59,679 nucleotides of DNA, from contig CAVPNY010000004.1 of assembly GCA_963706905.1 (NCBI GenBank), forward strand, positions 1-59,679, in the 5' to 3' direction. The position numbers and the translations under genes are program-made. The notes beneath the pieces are model-generated. The model was not told the origin of the DNA. It did not search any database and saw only the letters and a list, made by a program, of their open reading frames with translations. Source of the DNA: CAVPNY01 sp963706905 (GTDB taxonomy: Bacteria; Chloroflexota; Anaerolineae; Anaerolineales; UBA4823). Shown piece by piece: positions 9,761-17,343 of this stretch (position 1 is the stretch's first letter; the number at the start of each line of letters is the position of its first letter).

Positions 9761-9864
9761 TTAAGTAGAAGTTACACAGTTCAAGGGGAAAGTGGGGGTG
9801 TTTTGGCGGGCGTAGCCCGCCAAAACACCCCCATAAACCCACCAACTGCGTAAGTCCTATTAAG
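9761..9864. repeat. 104-bp palindromic MITE-like element, copy 1
   Basis: The central hairpin (9794-9832) has an 18-bp perfect stem reading GGGGGTGTTTTGGCGGGC with a 3-base loop. It is flanked by imperfect outer inverted repeats of about 20 bp (9761-9781 and 9844-9864). A second copy of the same length lies at 50390-50493, identical over most of the core. No coding capacity. The form fits a non-autonomous miniature transposable element. Confidence 0.75.
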
Positions 9865-9895
9865 TATCGCGAGCATCCCGCCTGTGGAGGTTTTT

Positions 9896-10972
9896 ATGTC
9901 CCCAATGTTCGTGCCAGGCCCGGTGGACGTCGATGCGGAAGTTCTGGCAGCCCAGACCCAGCGCATGCTGCCTCACCGCAGCAAAGAGTTTGAAACCATC
10001 TATCGCCGCGCCTGGGAAAAATCCCGCCAGTTATTCTACACCCAATCAAGAGTGTTTATCGTCACCGCATCTGGAACCGGACTACAAGAGGCCACAGTCC
10101 GCAACCTGGCGCAGCAGGATGTGCTGAGCTGTGTAAACGGAGCGTTCAGCCAGCGATGGCATGAGGTGGCGCTGGCGAATGGCAAGCGCTCGGACCTACT
10201 CGAGGCCGCCTGGGGACAGCCGATCACCCCTGAGGCAGTGGCAGAGGCGCTACGCAAGAAGCACTACGAGATCATTCTGGTTGTCCATAATGAGACCTCA
10301 ACCGGGGTGGAGAACCCCATCGCCGAGATCGCTGCCACCGTACGCGCGGTGAGTCCCGAAACCTTGATCTGTGTGGACGCTGTCTCCTCTCTGGGAGGCG
10401 TCAAAATTGAAATGGATGCCTGGGGGCTGGATATGCTCTTGACCTCCTCGCAGAAGTGCCTGGCTCTGCCGCCCGGGTTAGCCCTGGCAGGTGTGTCCGA
10501 TCGAGCAATGGAACGCGCCGGACAAATCCCTAACCGCGGCTGGTACTTCGACCTGGTGCGGCTGGAAAAGCATCTACTCAAGGATTCAACCCCAGCGACA
10601 CCGGCCTTATCCCTGATTTACGCTCTCGATAAGCAATTGGATCGGATCCTGGCCGAAGGGCTTGAGACCCGCTTTGCCCGGCATGGCGCAATGGCTAAAC
10701 GCGTTCAGGATTGGGCTGAGATGCGCAAGCTTGAAATCTTTGCCGCCGAAGGCTATCGCTCGCAAACAGTGACAACGATCTCCAACACAGCGAACCTAGA
10801 TATCTCAGCCTTGAATGCATTCTTGTTGGAAAGGGACATGCGCATCGCCAATGGATATGGCGCATTGAAAGGCAAGACTTTCCGGATCGCCCACATGGGT
10901 GACACCCGCATGGAAGAGATCGAAGTTTTGCTGACTGCCATGGACGAGTATCTGACGAAAGTCAAAGCCTAG
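9896..10972 (+). CDS. Class V PLP aminotransferase (alanine/serine-glyoxylate aminotransferase family)
   Basis: 358 residues. The opening MSPMFVPGPVDVD and the stretch ETSTGVENPI, CVDAVSSLGG, LLTSSQKCLALPPGLA contain the substrate loop, the PLP-binding Asp and the Schiff-base Lys of class V aminotransferases in the alanine/serine-glyoxylate group. Likely reactions move an amino group between glyoxylate or pyruvate and Ser, Ala or Asp. The exact substrate cannot be read from the sequence, and some homologues are labelled as hydrogenase-associated. The GTGGAGG sequence at 9884-9890 acts as ribosome-binding site, so ATG 9896 is the start rather than the GTG inside it. rlmD follows 16 bp after the stop. 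Confidence 0.85.
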   Translation: MSPMFVPGPVDVDAEVLAAQTQRMLPHRSKEFETIYRRAWEKSRQLFYTQSRVFIVTASGTGLQEATVRNLAQQDVLSCVNGAFSQRWHEVALANGKRSDLLEAAWGQPITPEAVAEALRKKHYEIILVVHNETSTGVENPIAEIAATVRAVSPETLICVDAVSSLGGVKIEMDAWGLDMLLTSSQKCLALPPGLALAGVSDRAMERAGQIPNRGWYFDLVRLEKHLLKDSTPATPALSLIYALDKQLDRILAEGLETRFARHGAMAKRVQDWAEMRKLEIFAAEGYRSQTVTTISNTANLDISALNAFLLERDMRIANGYGALKGKTFRIAHMGDTRMEEIEVLLTAMDEYLTKVKA

Positions 10973-10988
10973 AAGCTCAAATCCTTTT

Positions 10989-12230
10989 GTGTCTCCTGTG
11001 TCTACACTCGTTACTATCGAATTGACCACATACGCTTATGGCGGAGAAAGCCTGGGGCGACTGCCAGATGGACGCGCCGTCTTCGTCCCGTTTGCCCTGC
11101 CAGGCGAAACCGTCCAGGTACGCCTGGTGGAAGAGAAAGCTGGCTACGCCCGTGGGGAACTGCAAGCAGTGCTGATCGCCTCACCAGATCGCGTGCTGCC
11201 CCGCTGCTCTCATTACACCCTGTGCGGCGGCTGCCATTACCAGCATATCCCTTACGAGAAACAACTAGAGATCAAAACGACCATCCTGCGTGATCAACTA
11301 GAACGCATCGCACGCCTGAAAGATCCCCCGATTGAGCCCTGCGTAGCGTCTCCTAATCCATTCAATTATCGGAACCATGTCCAGTTCCACCTGACACCGC
11401 AGGGCAAATTGGGTTACCAGCAGATGCGCTCCAACAAAACTTTTGCCCTGCAAGAATGCCACCTACCCGAGGAAGCACTCAACCAGTTATGGCCTCTACT
11501 GGATTTTGAACCAATGCCCGGTTTGAAGCGCATTCACCTGCGCCAGGGGATTGAAGAAGACACGATCCTGGTATTGGAATCCAACGAGGCAGAGCCACCC
11601 GAAGTCAGTGTCGAGGATCTGGCAGTCTCCGTTGTGTTTCAAGGTCCACAGAGCAACCAGGTTCTGGCGGGCAGCGAGTATGTGGTGATGGAGGTGCTGG
11701 ACCATAACTTCCGCGTATCGGCAGGTTCTTTCTTTCAGGTCAACATACCCGTCGTGGAGGCGATGGTCAGTCACCTGCTCGAGCAACTGCTGGTACATAG
11801 CAACGACACGGTGCTGGATATTTATGCTGGCGTTGGGTTGTTCAGCGCCTTCCTGGCACCTGCGGCTGAGCGGCTGATCGCCATTGAATCTAACGAGAAT
11901 GCCTGCGAGGATTTCACCATCAACCTGAATGAATTTGATAATGTGGAGCTATACCAAGCCACAGCCGAGGAAGTCCTCCCAGACCTGGAAGTACGCCCGC
12001 ACGTGATCATCGTCGATCCACCACGGGCTGGCATTGGACGGCAAGCAATGGACGGCATCCTGGCGATGAGCCCGGAGATACTGGCTTATGTGTCATGCGA
12101 TCCAGCAACACTGGCGCGAGATGCGCGCCGGTTGATCGAAGCTGGCTACCTCCTCAAGCAAATCACTCCCTTCGATGTGTTTCCCCAAACCTACCATATC
12201 GAAAGCATCAGTGTCTGGACAAGACATTAA
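10989..12230 (+). CDS. rlmD: 23S rRNA (uracil-5-)-methyltransferase, RlmD/TrmA family
   Basis: 413 residues. An N-terminal TRAM RNA-binding domain (about 1-60) is followed by the iron-sulfur cysteine cluster around CSHYTLCGGCHYQ, a central RNA-recognition region, and a C-terminal SAM methyltransferase domain. That domain has DIYAGVGLFSAFLA, VDPPRAGIG and the catalytic cysteine motif YVSCDPATLARD. The family makes 5-methyluridine in rRNA or tRNA. The 4Fe-4S motif favours the RumA/RlmD type, but the exact target base is inferred. The start is GTG 10989, with GTG 10998 as an alternative. Probably co-transcribed with the aminotransferase. Confidence 0.9.
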   Translation: MSPVSTLVTIELTTYAYGGESLGRLPDGRAVFVPFALPGETVQVRLVEEKAGYARGELQAVLIASPDRVLPRCSHYTLCGGCHYQHIPYEKQLEIKTTILRDQLERIARLKDPPIEPCVASPNPFNYRNHVQFHLTPQGKLGYQQMRSNKTFALQECHLPEEALNQLWPLLDFEPMPGLKRIHLRQGIEEDTILVLESNEAEPPEVSVEDLAVSVVFQGPQSNQVLAGSEYVVMEVLDHNFRVSAGSFFQVNIPVVEAMVSHLLEQLLVHSNDTVLDIYAGVGLFSAFLAPAAERLIAIESNENACEDFTINLNEFDNVELYQATAEEVLPDLEVRPHVIIVDPPRAGIGRQAMDGILAMSPEILAYVSCDPATLARDARRLIEAGYLLKQITPFDVFPQTYHIESISVWTRH

Positions 12231-12257
12231 TTCCAATTTGTGTAAAATTGGAAGATT
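12231..12257 (+). terminator. Weak hairpin terminator after rlmD
   Basis: TTCCAATTT (12231-12239) pairs with AAATTGGAA (12245-12253) across a 5-base loop, followed by a short T-rich tract. The stem is AT-rich, so termination may be inefficient. Confidence 0.45.
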
Positions 12258-12262
12258 TGCCC

Positions 12263-12291
12263 TTGACATAGAACATGCGTTCTGGTATACT
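12263..12291 (+). promoter_or_regulatory. Consensus promoter with a Gram-positive-type LexA (SOS) box in its spacer
   Basis: TTGACA (12263-12268), a 17-bp spacer and TATACT (12286-12291) form a near-perfect sigma-70 promoter. The spacer contains GAACATGCGTTC (12271-12282), flanked by A and T. This fits the Bacillus-type LexA consensus GAAC-RNRY-GTTC at every position. A repressor bound there would block RNA polymerase directly. The box belongs to the type reported for the green non-sulfur bacterium Dehalococcoides. Confidence 0.7.
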
Positions 12292-12357
12292 CTAAACACA
12301 CCGGACTGCTGGTTCGTTTACAGTGAATTCGGAATAAAGATGTAAGGGAGTTACGCC

Positions 12358-12639
12358 ATGAACGTCGGGATGCTATGGTTTGATAACGATGCAAAGGCTG
12401 ATCTATTCGTCAAGATCGAGCGCGCGGCCAGCTATTATCAGGATAAATATGGCAAGAGTCCCAATGTGTGTTACGTTCATCCCAGCATGACCCGCACAGT
12501 GGCTGCCCCCAAAGAAGATACCAAGGAAGAAGCCGAGCCCATCCGGGCTGGCGCGATTGAAGTTCGCACTACCCGCTCTGTTTTACCCAATCATCTATGG
12601 ATCGGTGTTAACGGATTGAATGGACACCTCACGCCATGA
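12358..12639 (+). CDS. Small conserved protein of unknown function, probably SOS-regulated
   Basis: 93 residues, acidic to neutral, no signal peptide or membrane helix. Visible blocks are MLWFDND at the start, YYQDKYGKSPNVCYVHPSM in the middle, and VLPNHLWIGV near the end, with an acidic low-complexity stretch between (residues 52-60). I do not recognise a characterised family, though the pattern looks like a compact conserved domain. The ribosome-binding site AAGGGAG lies 8-9 bases before ATG 12358. It has its own promoter with a LexA-type box, so it is expected to be induced by DNA damage. Its 3' end overlaps holA on the other strand by 11 bp. Confidence 0.75.
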   Translation: MNVGMLWFDNDAKADLFVKIERAASYYQDKYGKSPNVCYVHPSMTRTVAAPKEDTKEEAEPIRAGAIEVRTTRSVLPNHLWIGVNGLNGHLTP

Positions 12640-13621
12640 GGTCTGCGATCAGCAGATCGAGACTCAGCTCTCTATCCATCTGGCTGGATTTTGCAGCAAG
12701 ATCGATGTTTAACAGGCGGTGATAGATCGCTTCCAGGTCTGGGAGGGTGAAGCGCCGCGCCTGAGCGACAAACTTGCGAGCTGCGTAAGGGGGCAATTTC
12801 AGCAAACGCTCCACCTCGGCTTCCCCACCACCGCTATCCAGAATTTCCCTACTCTGCAACAGCAAGCGGAACTGGCGCACCACCATGCCAAAGATCGATA
12901 GGGCGTCCTGGTGGCTCAACAAACGATGCAGCATGGAGATCGCCATGCGCCCATTGCGACTGCCGAGAGCGTCAACCATCTGGAATATATCCCCTTCGCC
13001 ATAATTGGCGGTCAATAACTCGACATCATCTGGCTGCACCGGTCGCTGGAAATTCACATAGACCAGCAATTTGTGGATCTCCTGATCGATCAGCCGGGCA
13101 TCCTCCCCAACCAGGCTGGCCAATAAGCTGGCTGCCTGGACACTAAAATCCCCACCCAGCTGGCGGGAACGCTCACGGATCCAATTCACCATGCCGGTTC
13201 CAGTTGGGAGTTGATATTCTTTTATATAAACCCGCTCCCCTGCCTGGAGCGCCCATTTCTCCAACCAGTTCGTCTGGCCGCGCTTGCGCGCATTTTTATC
13301 GGTTAACGGGCGGTATTCAACCAGCACCAGGGCAGTCGTAGCGGGGACTGATTCCAGGTAAGTCAGGAAACGCTGCCGGGCGGGCTCGGTATTGAAACAC
13401 GCCAATGGATTGGTCAGGATCACAATCCGGCGGGCTGCCAGGAAAGGCATCGAGCTGGCTGCGTTAACTAATCCGTCAAACGATAAGCTTCGCCCATCAA
13501 GAGTAGTGAAGTTCAACCCGGCTGGATCGGCTTGTTTTTCCCGAAGACCGGCGATGTGCTGGGCGATGGCAAACTCATCTTGCCCGAACAAGACATAAAT
13601 AACCGGCGGGGAATCCGCCAT
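12629..13621 (-). CDS. holA: DNA polymerase III subunit delta
   Basis: 330 residues. The delta subunit is the wrench of the clamp loader: it opens the sliding clamp and loads it on primed DNA together with DnaX and delta-prime. Seen: YVLFGQDEFAIAQHI near the N-terminus, the central fold with LASLVGEDARLIDQEIHKLLVY, the IFQMVDALGSRNGRMAISMLHRLL region that follows in HolA proteins, and the C-terminal collar ending YHRLLNIDLAAKSSQMDRELSLDLLI. Length fits the family. It directly follows the DUF6391-like gene on the same strand (2-bp gap). Confidence 0.92.
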   Translation of the reverse strand: MADSPPVIYVLFGQDEFAIAQHIAGLREKQADPAGLNFTTLDGRSLSFDGLVNAASSMPFLAARRIVILTNPLACFNTEPARQRFLTYLESVPATTALVLVEYRPLTDKNARKRGQTNWLEKWALQAGERVYIKEYQLPTGTGMVNWIRERSRQLGGDFSVQAASLLASLVGEDARLIDQEIHKLLVYVNFQRPVQPDDVELLTANYGEGDIFQMVDALGSRNGRMAISMLHRLLSHQDALSIFGMVVRQFRLLLQSREILDSGGGEAEVERLLKLPPYAARKFVAQARRFTLPDLEAIYHRLLNIDLAAKSSQMDRELSLDLLIADLMA

Positions 13622-13623
13622 GA

Positions 13624-14154
13624 TCAGCTCCGGGTAACAATGCGATGCGCTTGCAAACGACCGCGCCGAGTGACAACGATCTCCATGACACGCAGGCCAG
13701 CAGGCTCTCCGGAGGTGGTGATGCGCTCCTGGATGAGCAAGCCAAGCGGCTGGGCTACGATCAACGCGAGAGTCGCTGCAAACGCAGCCAGGGGGAGGCG
13801 CTCGATGCGATCGCGCATGCTCCGACCGCCCAACATGGCTACACCGGCCGCCAAGCCAGCCAGCACGCCCGCCGTCGCGAAATTGGTGCCACAGTTCGGA
13901 TGAACAGCGAGGCGGCGCTCACCAGCATTCAAGCGACCTAAGGCTTCCTCAACGGCCTCCTGGATGGCATCGATGGGGACATTTCCCAAGACCCAAAATC
14001 CACCCGCGTCGGAATGACCTGCCAGGGCGGTGTGCGGATAGCGCTGCGCCAGGATATGCAGGGTAGCATGTTCCAGCCCATGATTGCGCCGGGTACGGGC
14101 AATGGTGGGGATATCTAATAACGGTTGAATGACTGAGGATGCGGAGTCCGCCAT
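13624..14154 (-). CDS. DUF6391-like small membrane protein
   Basis: 176 residues. The N-terminal block RRNHGLEHATLHILAQRY followed by LAGHSDAGGFWVLGNV and HPNCGTNFATAGVLAG matches what I know of DUF6391 proteins of cyanobacteria and Chloroflexota. Two hydrophobic helices follow (about 92-110 and 122-140). The conserved His and Cys residues (HGLEH, HPNCGTN) might bind metal, but no function is established. It sits two bases upstream of holA and is probably transcribed with it. Confidence 0.65.
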   Translation of the reverse strand: MADSASSVIQPLLDIPTIARTRRNHGLEHATLHILAQRYPHTALAGHSDAGGFWVLGNVPIDAIQEAVEEALGRLNAGERRLAVHPNCGTNFATAGVLAGLAAGVAMLGGRSMRDRIERLPLAAFAATLALIVAQPLGLLIQERITTSGEPAGLRVMEIVVTRRGRLQAHRIVTRS

Positions 14155-14218
14155 GAGAGCCGCCTGTTGTGAGAAGATAAGATAAGTTTATCAGGAAATG
14201 GCCGGTTAAGGAGATCGA

Positions 14219-14941
14219 TCAACCTGCCGGAGCGTGAACGGCAGCTTTTGCATCTACCGGGCGCTGAGAAGTCGCCTTTACGAAGCCGGCGTACATTAAC
14301 ACCACTCCCAAGAATTCGCTCAAATACAAGAAGTCGGCCAACCCGGCTCCAATGAGGGTGCCGCCCATAGCCGGCATGAGCGCCCCAACCGCGATTAAAA
14401 TATTGCCAATCATGCGGTCGGCTAAAACGCGCTTGCGCCAAAAAATGTAGGCCGAATAGATAGCGCCGCCCACCAGTGTGAGGGTTCCATAGATGTTTAA
14501 GATGATCGTCAAAAAAGTGATCAGGCCACTGCGCACCAAGATATCCTTGTACTGCTCCGATAGGGGAGCATTCATGTCGTAGGCAGCCGCGGCAGCCGCA
14601 TTGATTGGCGCAGTCAGCACCAGGTAGGCAGCGATCAACGATACAACCACCAGGATGACGGTCAAGCTATTCGCCACACCCCGCTTGCGCACCAGGAGGT
14701 AGACGGTACCCTGACCTAACCAGGCCGCGGTCAGCATGGCGCCGCACAGATACCAGATCTTCATTGCAAACTCATTAAAAGTGACGAGGGTGATGGCCTC
14801 GCTGAGCGTACCGAGACCGTAGAACACCAGCCCAATTCCCCACAGGAGCAAGTGCGTGCCTTTGCGGCGACGATAGCGGGCAAACACTGCAACTGCGAAA
14901 GCAAAGGTTACGAGGGTTGAGAGGATGGAAATATAGTGCAT
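14219..14941 (-). CDS. Seven-helix membrane protein of unknown function
   Basis: 240 residues with about seven hydrophobic helices connected by short loops. The N-terminus MHYISILSTLVTFAFAVAVFARYRRRKG is helix one with a basic stop-transfer. There is no catalytic motif, no signal peptide and no extra domain. The layout resembles stand-alone sensory-type 7TM modules, but this is a weak analogy. It is separated by 64 bp from the DUF6391-like gene downstream and may start the operon that ends with holA. Confidence 0.6.
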   Translation of the reverse strand: MHYISILSTLVTFAFAVAVFARYRRRKGTHLLLWGIGLVFYGLGTLSEAITLVTFNEFAMKIWYLCGAMLTAAWLGQGTVYLLVRKRGVANSLTVILVVVSLIAAYLVLTAPINAAAAAAYDMNAPLSEQYKDILVRSGLITFLTIILNIYGTLTLVGGAIYSAYIFWRKRVLADRMIGNILIAVGALMPAMGGTLIGAGLADFLYLSEFLGVVLMYAGFVKATSQRPVDAKAAVHAPAG

Positions 14942-15097
14942 TGATGGACTTCCAGAATAGAATCAGTGACCAACTTACCGTTTTTTAGTTTTCAATCACC
15001 GGTAAACTCAACGTGTCTTCTAGAGATTTTCCCACGAATTTTTCTATAAATTGCGGGACAGCGCTCACGATTTACAGAAAGTTTGAAACAGCGTGTT

Positions 15098-15232
15098 CTA
15101 GAGCAGGCCTACCGCAAATAAGAGAACCATTAACAGAATAATCACCAGGGTTATCACCAAGAGGACCAACACAGCCGGCACGAGATAATCCGCCCATTTG
15201 GATGATGCGAATCGCTTGCTGGGTCGAGTCAA
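15098..15232 (-). CDS. 44-residue single-helix membrane peptide, translationally coupled
   Basis: The start codon TTG overlaps the stop of the upstream MerR-like regulator as TTGA (15229-15232). An AGGTG sequence four bases upstream can serve as ribosome-binding site. The product has a basic N-terminus (TRPSKRF) and one long hydrophobic helix beginning at WADYLVPAVL and running to the end. Such coupled single-helix peptides are easily missed. No family is recognised. Confidence 0.5.
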   Translation of the reverse strand: MTRPSKRFASSKWADYLVPAVLVLLVITLVIILLMVLLFAVGLL

Positions 15233-15852
15233 TGTGCACCTCGCTGATAACCATCGTATGTCTCCAACAAGGTGATCTGGATTTGGTCGGTGAAATCGGT
15301 GATCTTGCGCAGCATCTCCTTCCAGGCAACGGGGGAGTGAACAGCGGCTGAGGCAGATACAACCAGCAAGGATTCGAGCAACATATTGCGGAAAAACATG
15401 AAAGCCCGAGTGGCTTCAGCGGCGGTCAGTCCGTAACGCCAGCCACGCGAGGCATATTCATACCCCAACGAGCGGGCTTCGGAGTCGGCCACAGATCCGT
15501 CCGTCGAGAGCAACTCCAACAAACCCTGCAATAAATTACGTCCACTGTAGCGGTATTGAGCGCGCGCCTCCTCGTCCAATTTCTGATACCACTGCTCCGT
15601 TTCCAGAACCCCGTCACCGACCTGCAAGCGCGTGTTCTTGAGGGCGTTTTGCACCACCAGCATCCCTTCATCGACACTCCGATCCTGGTGATACTGCAAC
15701 CACATCTCTATATCGCTGGTTTTATATCGCCGATGCCCGCCCTGGGTGCGATGCACAGGTAGTTGACCCTGGTCGGACCAACTGCGCACCGTGCTAGGAT
15801 GGACCCCCAACAGGTGCGCAACGTCACCTAAGCTAAGCCATTCGTTAGGCAC
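15229..15852 (-). CDS. MerR-type HTH regulator with C-terminal RsbRD-like sensor domain
   Basis: 207 residues. The N-terminal helix-turn-helix SLGDVAHLLGVHPSTVRSW is followed by QLPVHRTQGGHRRYKTSDI, the classic MerR/excisionase-type fold with GGHRRY wing. The C-terminal 120 residues are alpha-helical (GRNLLQGLLELLS, YGLTAAEATRAFMFFRNMLLESLLV), similar in appearance to RsbT co-antagonist RsbRD or globin-like sensor helices. It is a probable transcription regulator of unknown signal. The PucC-family carrier lies 62 bp upstream on the same strand and may share the transcript. A 44-residue membrane peptide overlaps its stop. Confidence 0.75.
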   Translation of the reverse strand: MPNEWLSLGDVAHLLGVHPSTVRSWSDQGQLPVHRTQGGHRRYKTSDIEMWLQYHQDRSVDEGMLVVQNALKNTRLQVGDGVLETEQWYQKLDEEARAQYRYSGRNLLQGLLELLSTDGSVADSEARSLGYEYASRGWRYGLTAAEATRAFMFFRNMLLESLLVVSASAAVHSPVAWKEMLRKITDFTDQIQITLLETYDGYQRGAH

Positions 15853-15914
15853 TTTTCACCTGGCCTCCATGGATTTTTCCACCAGGAACCTGCGTATCCA
15901 TTGATTATACGCCT

Positions 15915-17219
15915 CTAAGCCTCGCCTGCCAGGGCAGCCCGCTCCAAGGGATGAATCTCCTCAGCCTGCTGGCGAAAGGCGGTTACGTCGATACGCCGCA
16001 ACATGATCAAGGAAATCAAAAGCAAGGCTGCCATGATCCCAAAGACAACGACATATGCCGTGGTTGGGTCTGGTAAAACCCGGGTCAAGGTATCGCGCAC
16101 CACACCGCTGATCACTGACCCCGAAAGGCGTGAAATGGCGTTAGACATTCCCCAGGCACCGATGAACAATCCCACCTTGCCAGCGGTGGTCATATCCAGC
16201 ATCAAGGAAAGGTTGGAAACAGTCGCAAGGCCAGTGCCAAAACCCAGTAAAACCATGCCGGTATAAAAAACACTTGTATTGGTGATGATTCCACTCAAGG
16301 CGATCAGAACAAACCCCAGGAATGCAATCCAACCTCCCCAGGCGGCAATCTTGCGTTTGCTTGTGCGGCGTTCCAGCACGGCGGCAAGCAGTAAAGCCAC
16401 CAGAGTAAACGTCCCCCAGATCGAGGTGAAGCGCGTGGTCTGCTCGATGGGCATCCCAAAGGCCTCCCCACCGAACGGCTCTAAGAGGATGTCATGACCG
16501 AGCAAGGCTGTCAATAGAATGGCAAGATAAACAAAGAACAGGGTGGCCTGGCGATTTTCGAGGATTGCACCAGCCATCTCTCCCCAGGTATAACGCTCTT
16601 CTTTGGAGAGGCTGGCAACCTGGGTGCGTTTCTCCAACTTGATTAACCCCAGAAGTCCTAAGATGAAAGCCACCAGTCCGACGATCCAGACAGCACGGAT
16701 CAATGCATCGACTGTATATGGATCGACCATATGTCTCAAAGCTTCTGCAGTAAAGATCAGGCTGACGATCATCATCAAGAACATGACAGCAATTGTCCGA
16801 CCACGACCCTTCTCACCGGAGACTTCTGAAGCCAGGGACAGGTATGAAACCGAGGCAAAGTTATAGCCCATCCCCCAGGCGCCGAAGGCCAGGATACCCA
16901 GCCCGATCCCAGTCCAAAAATTTTCTGCAATAGCGAAGGCAGCAAACGGCGAGAGTATCAGACCCAGCACACACAGGACCAATCCGATCAAGATATACGG
17001 TGTGCGGCGCCACCCAAAAAAGGGATGGCGATCGGCAAAGGAGCCGATCACCACCTGGATTGGCGAGAAGATGTATGGCAGCGAAGCCAGCACCGCCACT
17101 AAAGTAGCTGAAAGCGCCAGCTCTTTAATCATTACGCGGTTGAGTGTGCTGTTGATCGGCACCAGCGTCATCGCGACCGCTACGTGGATCAAACCTAATT
17201 GGAAACGCTTGAAGAACAT
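15915..17219 (-). CDS. PucC/Bch2-family MFS carrier
   Basis: 434 residues, 12 predicted helices. The opening helices with INSTLNRVMIKELALSATLV, the ADRHPFFGWRRTPYI loop and the FASVSYLSLASEVSGEKGRGRTIA block are typical of the PucC/LhaA/Bch2 branch of the major facilitator superfamily. In phototrophs this branch helps assemble light-harvesting complexes or exports pigment. Related proteins also occur in non-phototrophs, where the cargo is unknown. It is upstream of the MerR-like regulator on the same strand. No other photosynthesis gene is present apart from chelatase-like I/D homologues 6 kb away, which more likely serve cobalamin synthesis. Confidence 0.8.
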   Translation of the reverse strand: MFFKRFQLGLIHVAVAMTLVPINSTLNRVMIKELALSATLVAVLASLPYIFSPIQVVIGSFADRHPFFGWRRTPYILIGLVLCVLGLILSPFAAFAIAENFWTGIGLGILAFGAWGMGYNFASVSYLSLASEVSGEKGRGRTIAVMFLMMIVSLIFTAEALRHMVDPYTVDALIRAVWIVGLVAFILGLLGLIKLEKRTQVASLSKEERYTWGEMAGAILENRQATLFFVYLAILLTALLGHDILLEPFGGEAFGMPIEQTTRFTSIWGTFTLVALLLAAVLERRTSKRKIAAWGGWIAFLGFVLIALSGIITNTSVFYTGMVLLGFGTGLATVSNLSLMLDMTTAGKVGLFIGAWGMSNAISRLSGSVISGVVRDTLTRVLPDPTTAYVVVFGIMAALLLISLIMLRRIDVTAFRQQAEEIHPLERAALAGEA

Positions 17220-17343
17220 ATTTTTCTGTGCTTTCTGGTAATGAGGGGATAAAACAGCGTAAATTTATCAGATTAAAGCTATCTGAGTCAATGTAGATTC
17301 GCACAGATTTTGTATAAAGGATCGTGAAGGTTTTTTGGTGGGG

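Noticed and set aside
15072..15362. 96-residue minus-strand frame overlapping the MerR-like regulator
   Set aside because: Pro/Arg/Ser-rich shadow of the regulator. Another frame in the same place gives a much better single-helix peptide.
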